A DNA stretch of 64,000 bases from Saprospiraceae bacterium (GTDB taxonomy: Bacteria > Bacteroidota > Bacteroidia > Chitinophagales > Saprospiraceae). The translations under genes and the position numbers were made by a program. This document shows, one piece after another, positions 35,851 to 43,134 of this stretch. The stretch is taken from positions 124,001-188,000 of the forward strand of contig JABAQQ010000024.1 in assembly GCA_019187225.1 (NCBI GenBank), given 5' to 3'. A model generated the notes under the pieces. The model made no database searches, was not told where the DNA came from, and saw nothing but the letters and a program-made list of their open reading frames with translations. Each line of letters begins with the position of its first letter. The stretch's first letter is position 1.

Positions 35851-36927
35851 GTGAAAAAAATCCTCCAATTTCTCCTGTTCCTCGGTATCGGGGTAAGCAT
35901 CCTGTACCTTGTTTTCCGCAGCCAGAATGCCGCTTTCCAGGAGCAGTGCCGCCTCGACGGTATTCCTGCCGATCAATGCAGCCTGACTGACAAACTGCTC
36001 CATGACTTTTCCACGGTTCACATTGGGTGGATACTGGCCGTCGCCGGCGCTTTCACGGTGAGCAACATCTTTCGCGCCTTGCGCTGGCAGATGCTCATCG
36101 AACCGCTCGGACACCGCGCCGGATTTGCCAATTCATTGCTGGCGATTTTACTGGGTTACTTTGCCAACCTCGGTTTTCCGCGCATGGGCGAGGTAGTGCG
36201 TGCCGGTTCGCTCGCCCGGTACGAGAATATTCCCGTAGAAAAAGTGGTGGGGACGTTGGTGATTGACCGCTTGATGGATTTCTTCTGCTTAATCGCCGTT
36301 GTCGGCCTGGCATTTCTTTTTGAGGGCCAGACCTTGCTCAATTTTATTTCCCAAAGTCAAAGCGGCAGCGCGCAAAGCGGAAGTTTGCTCCAGAACACCA
36401 TGGTGCTCACTGCCCTCGGTTTGATGGCTGCCGGCGTGGCGGGTGTTTTTATCTTCCGGGAAAAAATTGCGCATTTGCCTGTTTACCAAAAAATTGCGAA
36501 GCTTGTCAAAGGATTTTGGGACGGGTTGCGCAGCGTATTCAAATTGAAAAACCCCGCACTTTTCCTGTTGTATTCCGGCGGTATCTGGCTCATGTTCTAC
36601 CTGCAATGCTGGTTCAATCTGATCGCCTTCCCGCCGACGACATCACTCGGCGCCGGCGCGGCTTTGATGATATTTGTGTTCGGTACGCTGGGCATGGTCA
36701 TTCCCTCACCCGGCGGCATGGGCACTTTCCACGCGTTGGCCATTGCGGGACTGGCATTGTACAATATCGGCGGCGGCGACGCTTTTTCTTACGCTAACAT
36801 CGCCTTTTTCGCCATTCAGATTTTTTACAACATCGTTGGTGGAGTGCTGGCGCTGGTGCTGTTGCCGGTTTTAAATAAAGGCCGTTCGCATTCAAATGTG
36901 CCCGGCGAATTGAAGCCGCCAGGCTGA
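35851..36927 (+). CDS. Lysylphosphatidylglycerol synthase-type flippase domain protein
   Basis: The 358-residue polytopic membrane protein has a GTG start and about eight helices. Family landmarks are NIFRALRWQMLIEPLGH, GYFANLGFPRMGEVVRAGSL and GTLVIDRLMDFFCL, then FGTLGMVIPSPGGMGTFHA. This is the UPF0104/MprF-N family, whose members flip lipids or act in cell-envelope assembly. No synthase domain is present, so aminoacylation is not expected. A sequence AAATTTGCC 6-14 bases before the start could be a -7 element, which would make the mRNA nearly leaderless. Confidence 0.87.
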   Translation: MKKILQFLLFLGIGVSILYLVFRSQNAAFQEQCRLDGIPADQCSLTDKLLHDFSTVHIGWILAVAGAFTVSNIFRALRWQMLIEPLGHRAGFANSLLAILLGYFANLGFPRMGEVVRAGSLARYENIPVEKVVGTLVIDRLMDFFCLIAVVGLAFLFEGQTLLNFISQSQSGSAQSGSLLQNTMVLTALGLMAAGVAGVFIFREKIAHLPVYQKIAKLVKGFWDGLRSVFKLKNPALFLLYSGGIWLMFYLQCWFNLIAFPPTTSLGAGAALMIFVFGTLGMVIPSPGGMGTFHALAIAGLALYNIGGGDAFSYANIAFFAIQIFYNIVGGVLALVLLPVLNKGRSHSNVPGELKPPG

Positions 36928-36931
36928 TCGG

Positions 36932-37432
36932 TTATTTTCCTTTTTTACTTTGTCCCGTCAATAAAATCAGCGGGGGGGCAACCATGAGCAGGATGAACAC
37001 GATCCAGAACAAGGCGCTCAAACCATTTGCAGTGCCGTTGGCCGCCCGCAGGATATCCCAGGTGATGACCAGGAACAACAAACTCGTCAGTGCGTTTAAT
37101 ACCCGCAACATGGTGCGCATCCGCTGGTATTCGAAAGCTGCGTTTTCGGGTGTTATTTTGTTGAGATAGTTGAATTTGTGTGGAGATTTTGCCAGCCAGA
37201 CCAGGCCTGCGACGAGAATGGCAGATAGTACCGGCAGGATAAAAATTGTAATTTTGGAGCCGAATTTGTCGGCTTCGCCGGAAGCGTTGAAGTGTGTGGG
37301 GATCGTATCCGGCAAGTCGGGGTAATAACCGGCAGCAAGGGCGAGACTGACGGTAACGAATATCCACGAAGCCACATCCAGCCAGATTTCGGCAGTGGTT
37401 TTGGGCAATTCAAGCACGGGTTGATTTTTCAT
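36932..37432 (-). CDS. DUF1648 domain membrane protein
   Basis: The product has 166 residues from ATG 37432. Three or four helices are seen, with the DUF1648 signature PDTIPTHFNASGEADKFGSK between helices one and two. Related proteins include the N-terminal part of the SdpI immunity family, but the rest of SdpI is missing and no toxin gene is nearby. The function is unknown. It is convergent with the flippase-like gene, with a 4-base gap. Confidence 0.82.
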   Translation of the reverse strand: MKNQPVLELPKTTAEIWLDVASWIFVTVSLALAAGYYPDLPDTIPTHFNASGEADKFGSKITIFILPVLSAILVAGLVWLAKSPHKFNYLNKITPENAAFEYQRMRTMLRVLNALTSLLFLVITWDILRAANGTANGLSALFWIVFILLMVAPPLILLTGQSKKGK

Positions 37433-37501
37433 AAGAGTGTCGCTTTTGATATCCCAAATTTGGGAATTGAGATTCTTTCTTACCACCAAAGTACGGTGAA
37501 A

Positions 37502-38002
37502 ATGTCATTTTTTTCGACCATAACATCAAAGATACAAACATGGGAACAACTTCCCGCCACCCTCGAACGCTGGCGCGCCGCGGGTGAAAAGATCGTGTTC
37601 ACCAACGGTTGTTTCGATCTCCTGCACTTCGGCCACCTCCACTATCTGGCCGATGCCCGCGACCTCGGCGACCGGCTCGTTATTGGCCTCAACAGTGCCG
37701 CCTCGGTGCGCCGCCTGAAAGGCCCCACCCGGCCGATCAACGACGAACTCACCCGCACCCACCTGCTTGCCGCGCTGCAAGTCGTGGATGCCGTCGTGAT
37801 CTTTGAAGAGGACGATCCTTTGAAATTGATACAACTCGTTCAACCTGATATACTTGTAAAAGGAGGGGACTGGCAACCGGAGCAGATCATCGGTTCGGAC
37901 GTGGTGCTGGCACGCGGCGGAAAAGTGCTGAGTCTGCCTTACATCCAGGGATACTCAACGACGAACATCGAGCGGAAGATACTGGGTGGGATTTCGGAGT
38001 AA
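37502..38002 (+). CDS. hldC/rfaE2: D-glycero-beta-D-manno-heptose 1-phosphate adenylyltransferase
   Basis: The product has 166 residues from ATG 37502. The nucleotidyltransferase HxGH-type motif appears as FTNGCFDLLHFGHLHYL near residue 30, with VKGGDWQPEQIIG and the C-terminal GYSTTNIERKI. It corresponds to the second (adenylyltransferase) domain of HldE as a separate protein, usual in Bacteroidota. It makes ADP-heptose precursor for lipopolysaccharide core, matching the WaaE-like transferase at 21.5 kb. Confidence 0.93.
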   Translation: MSFFSTITSKIQTWEQLPATLERWRAAGEKIVFTNGCFDLLHFGHLHYLADARDLGDRLVIGLNSAASVRRLKGPTRPINDELTRTHLLAALQVVDAVVIFEEDDPLKLIQLVQPDILVKGGDWQPEQIIGSDVVLARGGKVLSLPYIQGYSTTNIERKILGGISE

Positions 38003-38049
38003 AATGGAAGACAGGAAGACGTGACCTTATCTGGCCTGCAATGAAAAAC

Positions 38050-38073
38050 GGCGACACCCCTTCGGGTGCCGCC
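38050..38073. terminator. Stem-loop between convergent genes
   Basis: GGCGACACCC pairs with GGGTGCCGCC at 9 of 10 positions around a CTTC loop. It lies between hldC and the MotA-like gene, which converge here. It lacks a T-tract on either strand, so its role as a terminator is only suggested. Confidence 0.35.
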
Positions 38074-38097
38074 GCAGACCTCTTCCAAAATCTGATG

Positions 38098-38937
38098 TTA
38101 CCGGTGAATTCTGTTGACTAAATTCTCCACGACGTAGCGTTTCATGTTGGTCTGAAAATCTTCGACGCGGGTTTCGAGTCTTTTAACCACTACGCTTACG
38201 ACAATACCCAGCACAATGGAGACGATCGTGGTAAAGAAGGCCGTGCCCATGCTGTCTATCAGCGCCTGGATGTCGGTGGAGGTGACGGCAGGAGGAACAG
38301 GGGCAGTAGCAGGGGCAGTAGCAGTAGCAGTAGCAGTAGCAGTAGGCAGGGTTACTGCGGCAACAGGTTTGGCCTGGCCCATGCTCAGGATGGCGGCGGC
38401 CATGCCCCAAACCGTACCGAGGAAGCCGAAAGCCGGGATCAACGTCTGGCAGGTGCTGATGAGCCAGAATTCTTTTTCCATTGATTTGCGCTGCATTTCG
38501 CTCACCGTTTCCACGATAGAAAGCGTCTCGCCGGAGGAATTTTCGGCACGGAACTTCGTGGTTGCCTGCTTGATGAGATCGGTCAGCATGGTCGGGCCGA
38601 TGCGTTTTTCCACGTCAATCGTCTCCAACTTGATGCGGCTCACATCTTCCGGATACAAAACATATTGCTCGGATTCAGGCAGGAGTTTGGCCATATAGGC
38701 AGTTTCTTCCTGTTGAATTTTCTTGTTCATCGCTACGACTCCGAAAATGGCGATGAAAAAACAGGCGAAGGTTGCAGCCTGGATGACGCCCTCCGGCAGT
38801 TTGCCGCCGAGCGCGAAAAAGAAGGTTTCGAGGGACGAACCGGCGGGGGCCGTGTGGTAGCCGAACGCAACAAGCGCGGCGATGAAGAATGCGATGCCGA
38901 GACCGGCGGCTATTTGCAGATTTTTATTGGCGAACAT
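38098..38937 (-). CDS. MotA/TolQ/ExbB-family proton channel protein
   Basis: The 279-residue protein has helices at about 8-27, 45-68, 165-190 and 225-250. The third and fourth carry the family hallmarks: FGFLGTVWGMAAAILSMG and MGTAFFTTIVSIVLGIVVS, the latter with the conserved pore Thr. A cytoplasmic helical region of about 95 residues separates helices two and three. Between the conserved helices lies a Thr/Ala/Pro linker (about 199-217) encoded by CAGTAG-type hexamers. It is the last gene of a four-gene minus-strand operon and should form an ion channel with the one-helix protein encoded just upstream. The work driven by that channel is unknown. Confidence 0.85.
   Translation of the reverse strand: MFANKNLQIAAGLGIAFFIAALVAFGYHTAPAGSSLETFFFALGGKLPEGVIQAATFACFFIAIFGVVAMNKKIQQEETAYMAKLLPESEQYVLYPEDVSRIKLETIDVEKRIGPTMLTDLIKQATTKFRAENSSGETLSIVETVSEMQRKSMEKEFWLISTCQTLIPAFGFLGTVWGMAAAILSMGQAKPVAAVTLPTATATATATAPATAPVPPAVTSTDIQALIDSMGTAFFTTIVSIVLGIVVSVVVKRLETRVEDFQTNMKRYVVENLVNRIHR
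38300..38350. repeat. In-frame CAGTAG/CAGGGG hexamer repeat in the MotA-like gene
   Basis: Units of GCAGTA/GCAGGG repeat about eight times. On the coding (minus) strand they give alternating Thr-Ala and Pro-Ala codons. As units are multiples of three, slippage would change linker length without breaking the frame. The same hexamer occurs at 42278-42330 in a gene read the other way. Confidence 0.75.
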
Positions 38938-38971
38938 GGCTTAAAATATGTTGAGCGTTGAGAGTTGTGTG

Positions 38972-39085
38972 GTGATTTGTGGATTTGGTGATTTGTGGAT
39001 TTGGTGATGAGCGCGTTCAGAGAATGTCCTTCGACCTGGTTGATCGCAAGTCGTATGTCGCAAGTCGTATGTCGTTAGTCGCTAT
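38972..39085. repeat. Two adjacent repeat blocks between operon genes, the second running into a stop codon
   Basis: At 38972-39008 GGTGATTTGTGGATTT repeats twice (the AAATCACC octamer family). At 39044-39085 six perfect-length heptamers follow (TCGCAAG, TCGTATG, TCGCAAG, TCGTATG, TCGTTAG, TCGCTAT). The last heptamer contains the CTA that is the minus-strand stop of the upstream gene. Confidence 0.75.
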
Positions 39086-39963
39086 CCCCATTTCCCGTTT
39101 CTGCCGGATGGTTTGGGCGTGGGAATATTGGCCGGTTGCGTGGCAGTGGGGGCTGGTTCAGTTTCTTTTTTGGCTGCTGCCGGGAGCCTGGACTGGTATT
39201 GCAGTCCGGCAGCGCTGACTTTGAACGACCCGGCAGAGATCCAGTCGCCTTCCGACCCGCCGATGGCGAAGTTGCCGAACGAATAGGTCTGCGCTTTCTG
39301 GCCCGGCGGCACGAGTTTGCCGTACAGGCTGAACGGCTTCTGCCCTCCGCCTTTTTGGCCTCTTTTTACCTTGACCAGCACTTCGTAAGTACCGGGTTCT
39401 ATCTCCGTTTGGTAGAAATAACTCAGCGCTTTTTCGTAGCGGAAGCCATTGTCCTGGTACTTGCTCACGCGGCTGGGTTTCCAGGTGCGGTTTCCCTGGC
39501 GGAGCATAAATTCCACCGGCTGCTTGCTTTGGTCGGCCTGTTGGAGCAGGATGACCACTGCACCTTTGGTTTGTTTCATCAGGTCCACTGCCACCGGGTC
39601 TTGCGGTTGGGGAATGGGGACGGGGGATTGTGGATTTGGGATTGTGGATGGCGGATTGGGCGGTTCGGATTGGGGTCGGTTGGTTGCCGGTTGCTGGGGG
39701 CGGCCGGTCGTCGGAGACGGAGCGCGTTGCGGTTCCGCCGGTTTGCGCCACCAGGCGCGCGGCTCGTCGGCGGGGCGCGGCTTGTTGGAAGCCTGCGTTT
39801 TGCCCTGATCGGTTTTTTTCTCCAACCCGGGCGGATTGACCGGTACCGGCGGTACACCCATGAGGCGCGTGTTCAAAAAATTGAGGATGATGAACACGCC
39901 CAGTGCGCCGGTGAGGATGTCGAGCGCCGACACAAAAAGCGGATTGAAACCTTTATTCGTCAT
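39082..39963 (-). CDS. One-helix membrane protein, probable MotB/ExbD-like partner with novel C-terminal domain
   Basis: The product has 293 residues from ATG 39963. A single N-terminal helix contains an acidic residue at its start (FVSALDILTGALGVFIILNFL), like the proton-binding Asp of MotB, ExbD and TolR. A Pro-rich linker of about 90 residues follows (PNPQSPVPIPQPQDP). A C-terminal domain of about 130 residues is rich in predicted beta strands (GAVVILLQQADQ; EIEPGTYEVLVKVKRGQ; GDWISAGSFKVSAAGLQYQ) and shows no OmpA-like peptidoglycan-binding motif. The gene overlaps the zinc-ribbon gene by 11 bases and precedes the MotA-like gene. A partner role is inferred from order and helix; the C-terminal domain is not recognised. 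Confidence 0.65.
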   Translation of the reverse strand: MTNKGFNPLFVSALDILTGALGVFIILNFLNTRLMGVPPVPVNPPGLEKKTDQGKTQASNKPRPADEPRAWWRKPAEPQRAPSPTTGRPQQPATNRPQSEPPNPPSTIPNPQSPVPIPQPQDPVAVDLMKQTKGAVVILLQQADQSKQPVEFMLRQGNRTWKPSRVSKYQDNGFRYEKALSYFYQTEIEPGTYEVLVKVKRGQKGGGQKPFSLYGKLVPPGQKAQTYSFGNFAIGGSEGDWISAGSFKVSAAGLQYQSRLPAAAKKETEPAPTATQPANIPTPKPSGRNGKWG

Positions 39964-40234
39964 GATATGGAACGTTTGCGGGTTTACGGGTTTGTGTATT
40001 GACTGGTTTGACGGAGGTGAAAGGCGCTGCCGGGTACGTTTGCAGTTTCGCGTTGCAGTGCTCGCAGCGCCCGGCCTCCGCGGAGTTCGGGTGGCGGCAA
40101 TTCCAGCAGGGCAGGGCAGTGTCCGTCGCCCCGGCGGCCTGTGGCCGGGAATTTGCCGGGAGTTTGAAATTGCAATGGCCGCAGCGCGCCGCGTGGGTGG
40201 GCGGCGTGGCATGGCCGCAGTTTGGGCAAGTCAT
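39953..40234 (-). CDS. Double zinc-ribbon protein
   Basis: The 93-residue protein has two Cys4 zinc ribbons: CPNCGHATPPTHAARCGHC (residues 3-21) and CWNCRHPNSAEAGRCEHC (about 43-60). The tail TQTRKPANVPYHDE overlaps the start of the next gene. It lies in the operon of the channel-like pair. Zinc ribbons of this sort mediate protein or nucleic-acid contact; its function here is unknown. Confidence 0.78.
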   Translation of the reverse strand: MTCPNCGHATPPTHAARCGHCNFKLPANSRPQAAGATDTALPCWNCRHPNSAEAGRCEHCNAKLQTYPAAPFTSVKPVNTQTRKPANVPYHDE

Positions 40235-40244
40235 CGTTGGAAAA

Positions 40245-40339
40245 GGTTGATGAAAGTTGATGAAAGTTGATGAGGGTTGATGAGGGTTGATGAGGGTTGA
40301 TTATCACCTTATATCAACCTTCATCAACTTTTATCAACT
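40245..40339. repeat. GTTGATGAGG decamer array with inverted complement
   Basis: Five or six GTTGATGARR units (40245-40301) are followed, after TATCACCTTAT, by ATCAACCTTCATCAACTTTT, the complementary units. The array can form a hairpin. It fills the space between the zinc-ribbon start and the stop of the beta-barrel gene, ending about 8 bases before the latter stop codon. Confidence 0.75.
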
Positions 40340-40347
40340 CTTTTATC

Positions 40348-41073
40348 TCACTGACCGATGTAGTGCATATACGACACGCCGATGGTGAAATTCCGGTTTT
40401 TCAGGCCATCCACATTGAGATTGCGCAAGCCGTGGGTGTAGCGGAAGTCGAGGCCGATCTCGCCGCTTTCGAGCAGGAACAACAGACCTGCACCGGCGTT
40501 GAGGTTGAAATCGAAGCCTTTGTAGGTATCGTAGCGGCCCGAACCCATTTCGATGCCGTATTCGTAGCGGTCGGTATTGGAGTCCACGGCGCCGTCGCCG
40601 GTCGGGAATTCGACGGTGATCTCTTCGCGGCCTTTTCCTTTAAAACCGAACGACAAGCCGGGGCCGAGCGCCACATAGGCGCCGATGTTGCCGCCACCGA
40701 AGTTTTTCTCCACCATCACCGGGATGTCGAGATAATTGAGCGTTTCTTTCTGGCGGTAATCCACCACGCTGTAATCGGCAGGGTAGCCGAAATCGGGGCC
40801 TTCCCAGAAAATAGTGCTTTTACTTCTCAGGTTGACGCCGCGTTGGGTGAAAGCGACTTCGGGTTGCAGCGTGAATCGGTTGCCGAGGTTGATCTCCGCG
40901 AACGCCGAGGCGCTGAGGCCGGGGCGGAGCGCCGCGTTGTAGATGTCGTTGTATTCTTTGTTCAGTTTATACGTGGACAGGCTCACGCCGGGGCGGATAC
41001 CGAAGCCGCTGAGCTGAGCGGAAAGCAGGTGAGCGGAAAGAATAAACACCGGAAGCAAAATCAGATTTTTCAT
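40348..41073 (-). CDS. PorT-family outer membrane beta-barrel protein
   Basis: The product has 241 residues from ATG 41073. A signal peptide MKNLILLPVFILSAHLLSAQ is followed by an eight-strand-like barrel (FGIRPGVSLSTYKL; LSASAFAEINLGNRFTLQPEVAF; YLDIPVMVEKNF; NIGAYVALGPGLSFGF; LDFRYTHGLRNL), the usual PorT/outer_membrane_beta-brl_2 pattern. It is first in the operon with the zinc ribbon and the channel-like pair. It may form an outer-membrane end of that system, but independent function is equally possible. Confidence 0.8.
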   Translation of the reverse strand: MKNLILLPVFILSAHLLSAQLSGFGIRPGVSLSTYKLNKEYNDIYNAALRPGLSASAFAEINLGNRFTLQPEVAFTQRGVNLRSKSTIFWEGPDFGYPADYSVVDYRQKETLNYLDIPVMVEKNFGGGNIGAYVALGPGLSFGFKGKGREEITVEFPTGDGAVDSNTDRYEYGIEMGSGRYDTYKGFDFNLNAGAGLLFLLESGEIGLDFRYTHGLRNLNVDGLKNRNFTIGVSYMHYIGQ

Positions 41074-41190
41074 GTCTGTCAATTTTTTGTGTTGCGAAAT
41101 GAATTTTGATTGATGCTTCTTTGTGCAGGGGGGGCCAAGGGAGTAACCACGGGCCGCATTTTTTAGGAAAATCCTAACGAAAACACTTGT

Positions 41191-41297
41191 TTGAAGTCGT
41201 CAAACGTTAAAGAAGTGTTTTAAAGCTAAACACATAGGCACATAGATCACATAGTATTGATTTTGAAGTCGTCAAACGCTAAAGAAGTGTTTTAAAA
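41191..41297. repeat. 35-base direct repeat upstream of the sigma factor gene
   Basis: Two copies, 41191-41225 and 41263-41297, start TTGAAGTCGTCAAACG and end AAGAAGTGTTTTAAA. They differ at two positions and are spaced 72 bases apart. They lie just upstream of the probable sigma-factor promoter, where a regulator could bind. The rest of the 300-base gap shows no gene. Confidence 0.7.
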
Positions 41298-41325
41298 GCC
41301 ATCTTATTTAATGGGGAAAGGCCGA

Positions 41326-41358
41326 CTTTCGGAAAGTTGCACCTTGTGGTTACCTTTC
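41326..41358 (+). promoter_or_regulatory. Probable promoter of the sigma factor gene
   Basis: TTTC at 41326-41329, 21 bases, then TACCTTTC at 41351-41358. This is one mismatch from TAnnTTTG and puts the transcription start about 10 bases before the ATG. Confidence 0.4.
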
Positions 41359-41375
41359 GCCCATCAACTGCACTA

Positions 41376-41966
41376 ATGACAGCAAACACGCTCTGGACAG
41401 ACGAATCGCTGATGGCCGCCATTCAAAGCGGCGGACAGGCACGGGAAGATGCGCTGCGGCGCATGTACCTGCTGCCCGGTCTGCGGGAAACGGTGACGCG
41501 CTTCGTGCTCGACAACGGAGGGAGCCGCGACGACGCGCAGGACGTGTTCCAGGAAGCGCTGGTGTTGTTCGACCGGAACCTGCGCGAGGGGCGATTCGAG
41601 GGAAAAAGTACCCTGGCGACCTATTTTGTGGCCATCGCCAAATGGCGCTGGGTCACGCTGCGCCGCCAACAGGGACGATATCGGGAACTTTCGCCCGCCC
41701 AATACGACGGCGAGGTGGAAAGCGCCGAAACCGAAACGCTCCGCGCCGAACACCGCGAACTGCTGACCGAGGCAATGGGACACATCGGCGAACGCTGCCG
41801 CGAACTGCTGCGCCTCTACCAGCTGGACTACACAATGGAAGAAATCGCTCAAAAAATGGGCTATTCCGGCGCCGACGTGGCCAAAAAAGAAGCCTATCGC
41901 TGCCGCATGCGCCTGCGCGAACATTTGGAAAATCATCCGCTGTGGGCGGAATATCTTGATAAATAG
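41376..41966 (+). CDS. RNA polymerase sigma factor, sigma-70 (ECF-like) family
   Basis: The product has 196 residues from ATG 41376. Region 2 is recognisable (DDAQDVFQEALVLFDRNLREGRFEGKSTLATYFVAIAKWRWVTLRR) and region 4 carries the HTH (YTMEEIAQKMGYSGADVAKKEAYRCRMRLREHL). No region 3 is present, which makes it ECF-like. The following gene, separated only by a repeat array, encodes a membrane protein with an anti-sigma-like N-terminus, so the two probably form a signalling pair. Confidence 0.9.
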   Translation: MTANTLWTDESLMAAIQSGGQAREDALRRMYLLPGLRETVTRFVLDNGGSRDDAQDVFQEALVLFDRNLREGRFEGKSTLATYFVAIAKWRWVTLRRQQGRYRELSPAQYDGEVESAETETLRAEHRELLTEAMGHIGERCRELLRLYQLDYTMEEIAQKMGYSGADVAKKEAYRCRMRLREHLENHPLWAEYLDK

Positions 41967-41967
41967 G

Positions 41968-42064
41968 GGTTTGAAAGTTTGAAGGTTGGAAAGTTGGAGA
42001 GTCAGAACCTTCCAACCTTCAAACTTTCCAACCTTCCAACTTTCCAACCCTCCAACTTTCAAAC
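41968..42064. repeat. CCAACTTT/CCAACCTT octamer array between sigma and anti-sigma-like genes
   Basis: The array starts one base after the sigma stop. A left part in GGTTTGAAAGTTTGAAGG orientation is followed by about seven octamers of the complementary CCAACCTT/CAAACTTT type, so a hairpin is possible. It ends 7 bases before the ATG of the next gene. Confidence 0.78.
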
Positions 42065-42071
42065 CTTTTTA

Positions 42072-43127
42072 ATGCGCGACGAATTGCTTTTCGACAAAAT
42101 TGAAGCCTACCTGCGGGGGAAGTTGCCCCCGGCAGAGGCAGCGGCATTCGAAGCGGAAATTGCCGCCGAACCGGAACTGGCCGCCCTGGTGAAAACCCAC
42201 CGTTTCGAACAACAGGGCCTGGAATGGCTCGTGGAAAGGGATTTGAAGACGAAAATGGATGCGTGGGAGCGGGAGGTCAGTGGCAGTGGCAGTGGCAGTA
42301 GCAGTGGCAGTGGCAGTAGCAGTGGCAGTTTTGCCCGTCAAAACACCAGAGATGGCGGGAGTAGTACAGCGGTTCAGACGATGCGTGTCCGTTTCGTGCG
42401 GCGCTGGTGGGCTGTGGGCGTGGCGGCGGTGCTGTTCCTTGCCGTATTCGGCTGGTGGCTCCTGCAGCCGCAGGCCGACATCGGCGGACCGTCGCCGGTG
42501 GCGACGGCGCCTAAAACCAAAACACCCACTGCGACGCCTCCGAAAAAAACACCCCGACCCTCGCAAAAACCCTCCGCTACCCAGCCGGAAGAAGATGACC
42601 GCATGGCCGGACAGAGTGCGCCTTCCAAAACGACGCCCGCTCCCAAACCCGGCACCCAACCGGCTTCCCCTTCAAAGCCAGCCGAACCCGACTACCCGGC
42701 CTTAGCCGCCACTTACTACCGCGAACAGGATTTTATCCCAAAAAACGGCGGTACAACGGGCCGCAGCGAATCGCCCGGCTACGGCCAGGCGCTCGACAGT
42801 TACAAATCGGGTAAATACACCGACGTGGAAAAACTCCTGAAACCCACGCTGAAAAACGACCCGGATGCCCTGAAAACGAAGGAGTTGCTCGCCCACTCGC
42901 TCTACCGGCGCGGCCAATACGCCGAAGCGCTCACTTATTTCCGACAACTCGCGACCTCTCAGGACAAAACCATTGCCGAACGCTCCGAATGGGCGATGGC
43001 GCTGACGCTGCTGCACCAGATGCCGGCGCAGAAGACCTTGCTTATCAGGACTTTGGATAAGATTCTTGCGAAGCCGGGGCATGGTTTTTACAACAAAGCA
43101 AAGGCGCTGCGAGAGCGGGTTAAATAA
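42072..43127 (+). CDS. Membrane protein with anti-sigma-like N-terminus and C-terminal TPR
   Basis: The product has 351 residues from ATG 42072. Residues 1-70 resemble the cytoplasmic part of anti-sigma factors (FDKIEAYLRGKLPPAEAAAFEAEIAAEPELAALV). A Ser/Gly repeat follows (about 70-86), then one membrane helix (RWWAVGVAAVLFLAVFGWWLL, about 115-135), a Pro/Lys/Thr-rich stretch and periplasmic TPR-like helices (YGQALDSYKSGKYTDVEKLL; LAHSLYRRGQYAEALTYFRQLA). It likely holds the adjacent sigma factor at the membrane. The signal it senses is unknown. Confidence 0.75.
   Translation: MRDELLFDKIEAYLRGKLPPAEAAAFEAEIAAEPELAALVKTHRFEQQGLEWLVERDLKTKMDAWEREVSGSGSGSSSGSGSSSGSFARQNTRDGGSSTAVQTMRVRFVRRWWAVGVAAVLFLAVFGWWLLQPQADIGGPSPVATAPKTKTPTATPPKKTPRPSQKPSATQPEEDDRMAGQSAPSKTTPAPKPGTQPASPSKPAEPDYPALAATYYREQDFIPKNGGTTGRSESPGYGQALDSYKSGKYTDVEKLLKPTLKNDPDALKTKELLAHSLYRRGQYAEALTYFRQLATSQDKTIAERSEWAMALTLLHQMPAQKTLLIRTLDKILAKPGHGFYNKAKALRERVK
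42278..42330. repeat. In-frame CAGTGG/CAGTAG hexamer repeat in the anti-sigma-like gene
   Basis: About nine hexamer units encode alternating Ser-Gly and Ser-Ser residues between the cytoplasmic domain and the membrane helix. It is the same hexamer family as in the MotA-like gene 4 kb away, where it is read on the opposite strand. Confidence 0.75.
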
Positions 43128-43134
43128 AAATTGC

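Noticed and set aside
36932-37432. SdpI-type immunity protein
   Set aside because: Only the DUF1648 part is present and there is no toxin gene near.
38098-40234. Zorya-type defence system (ZorAB)
   Set aside because: The channel-like protein lacks the long ZorA tail, the partner has no OmpA-like domain and no ZorC/D/E genes follow.
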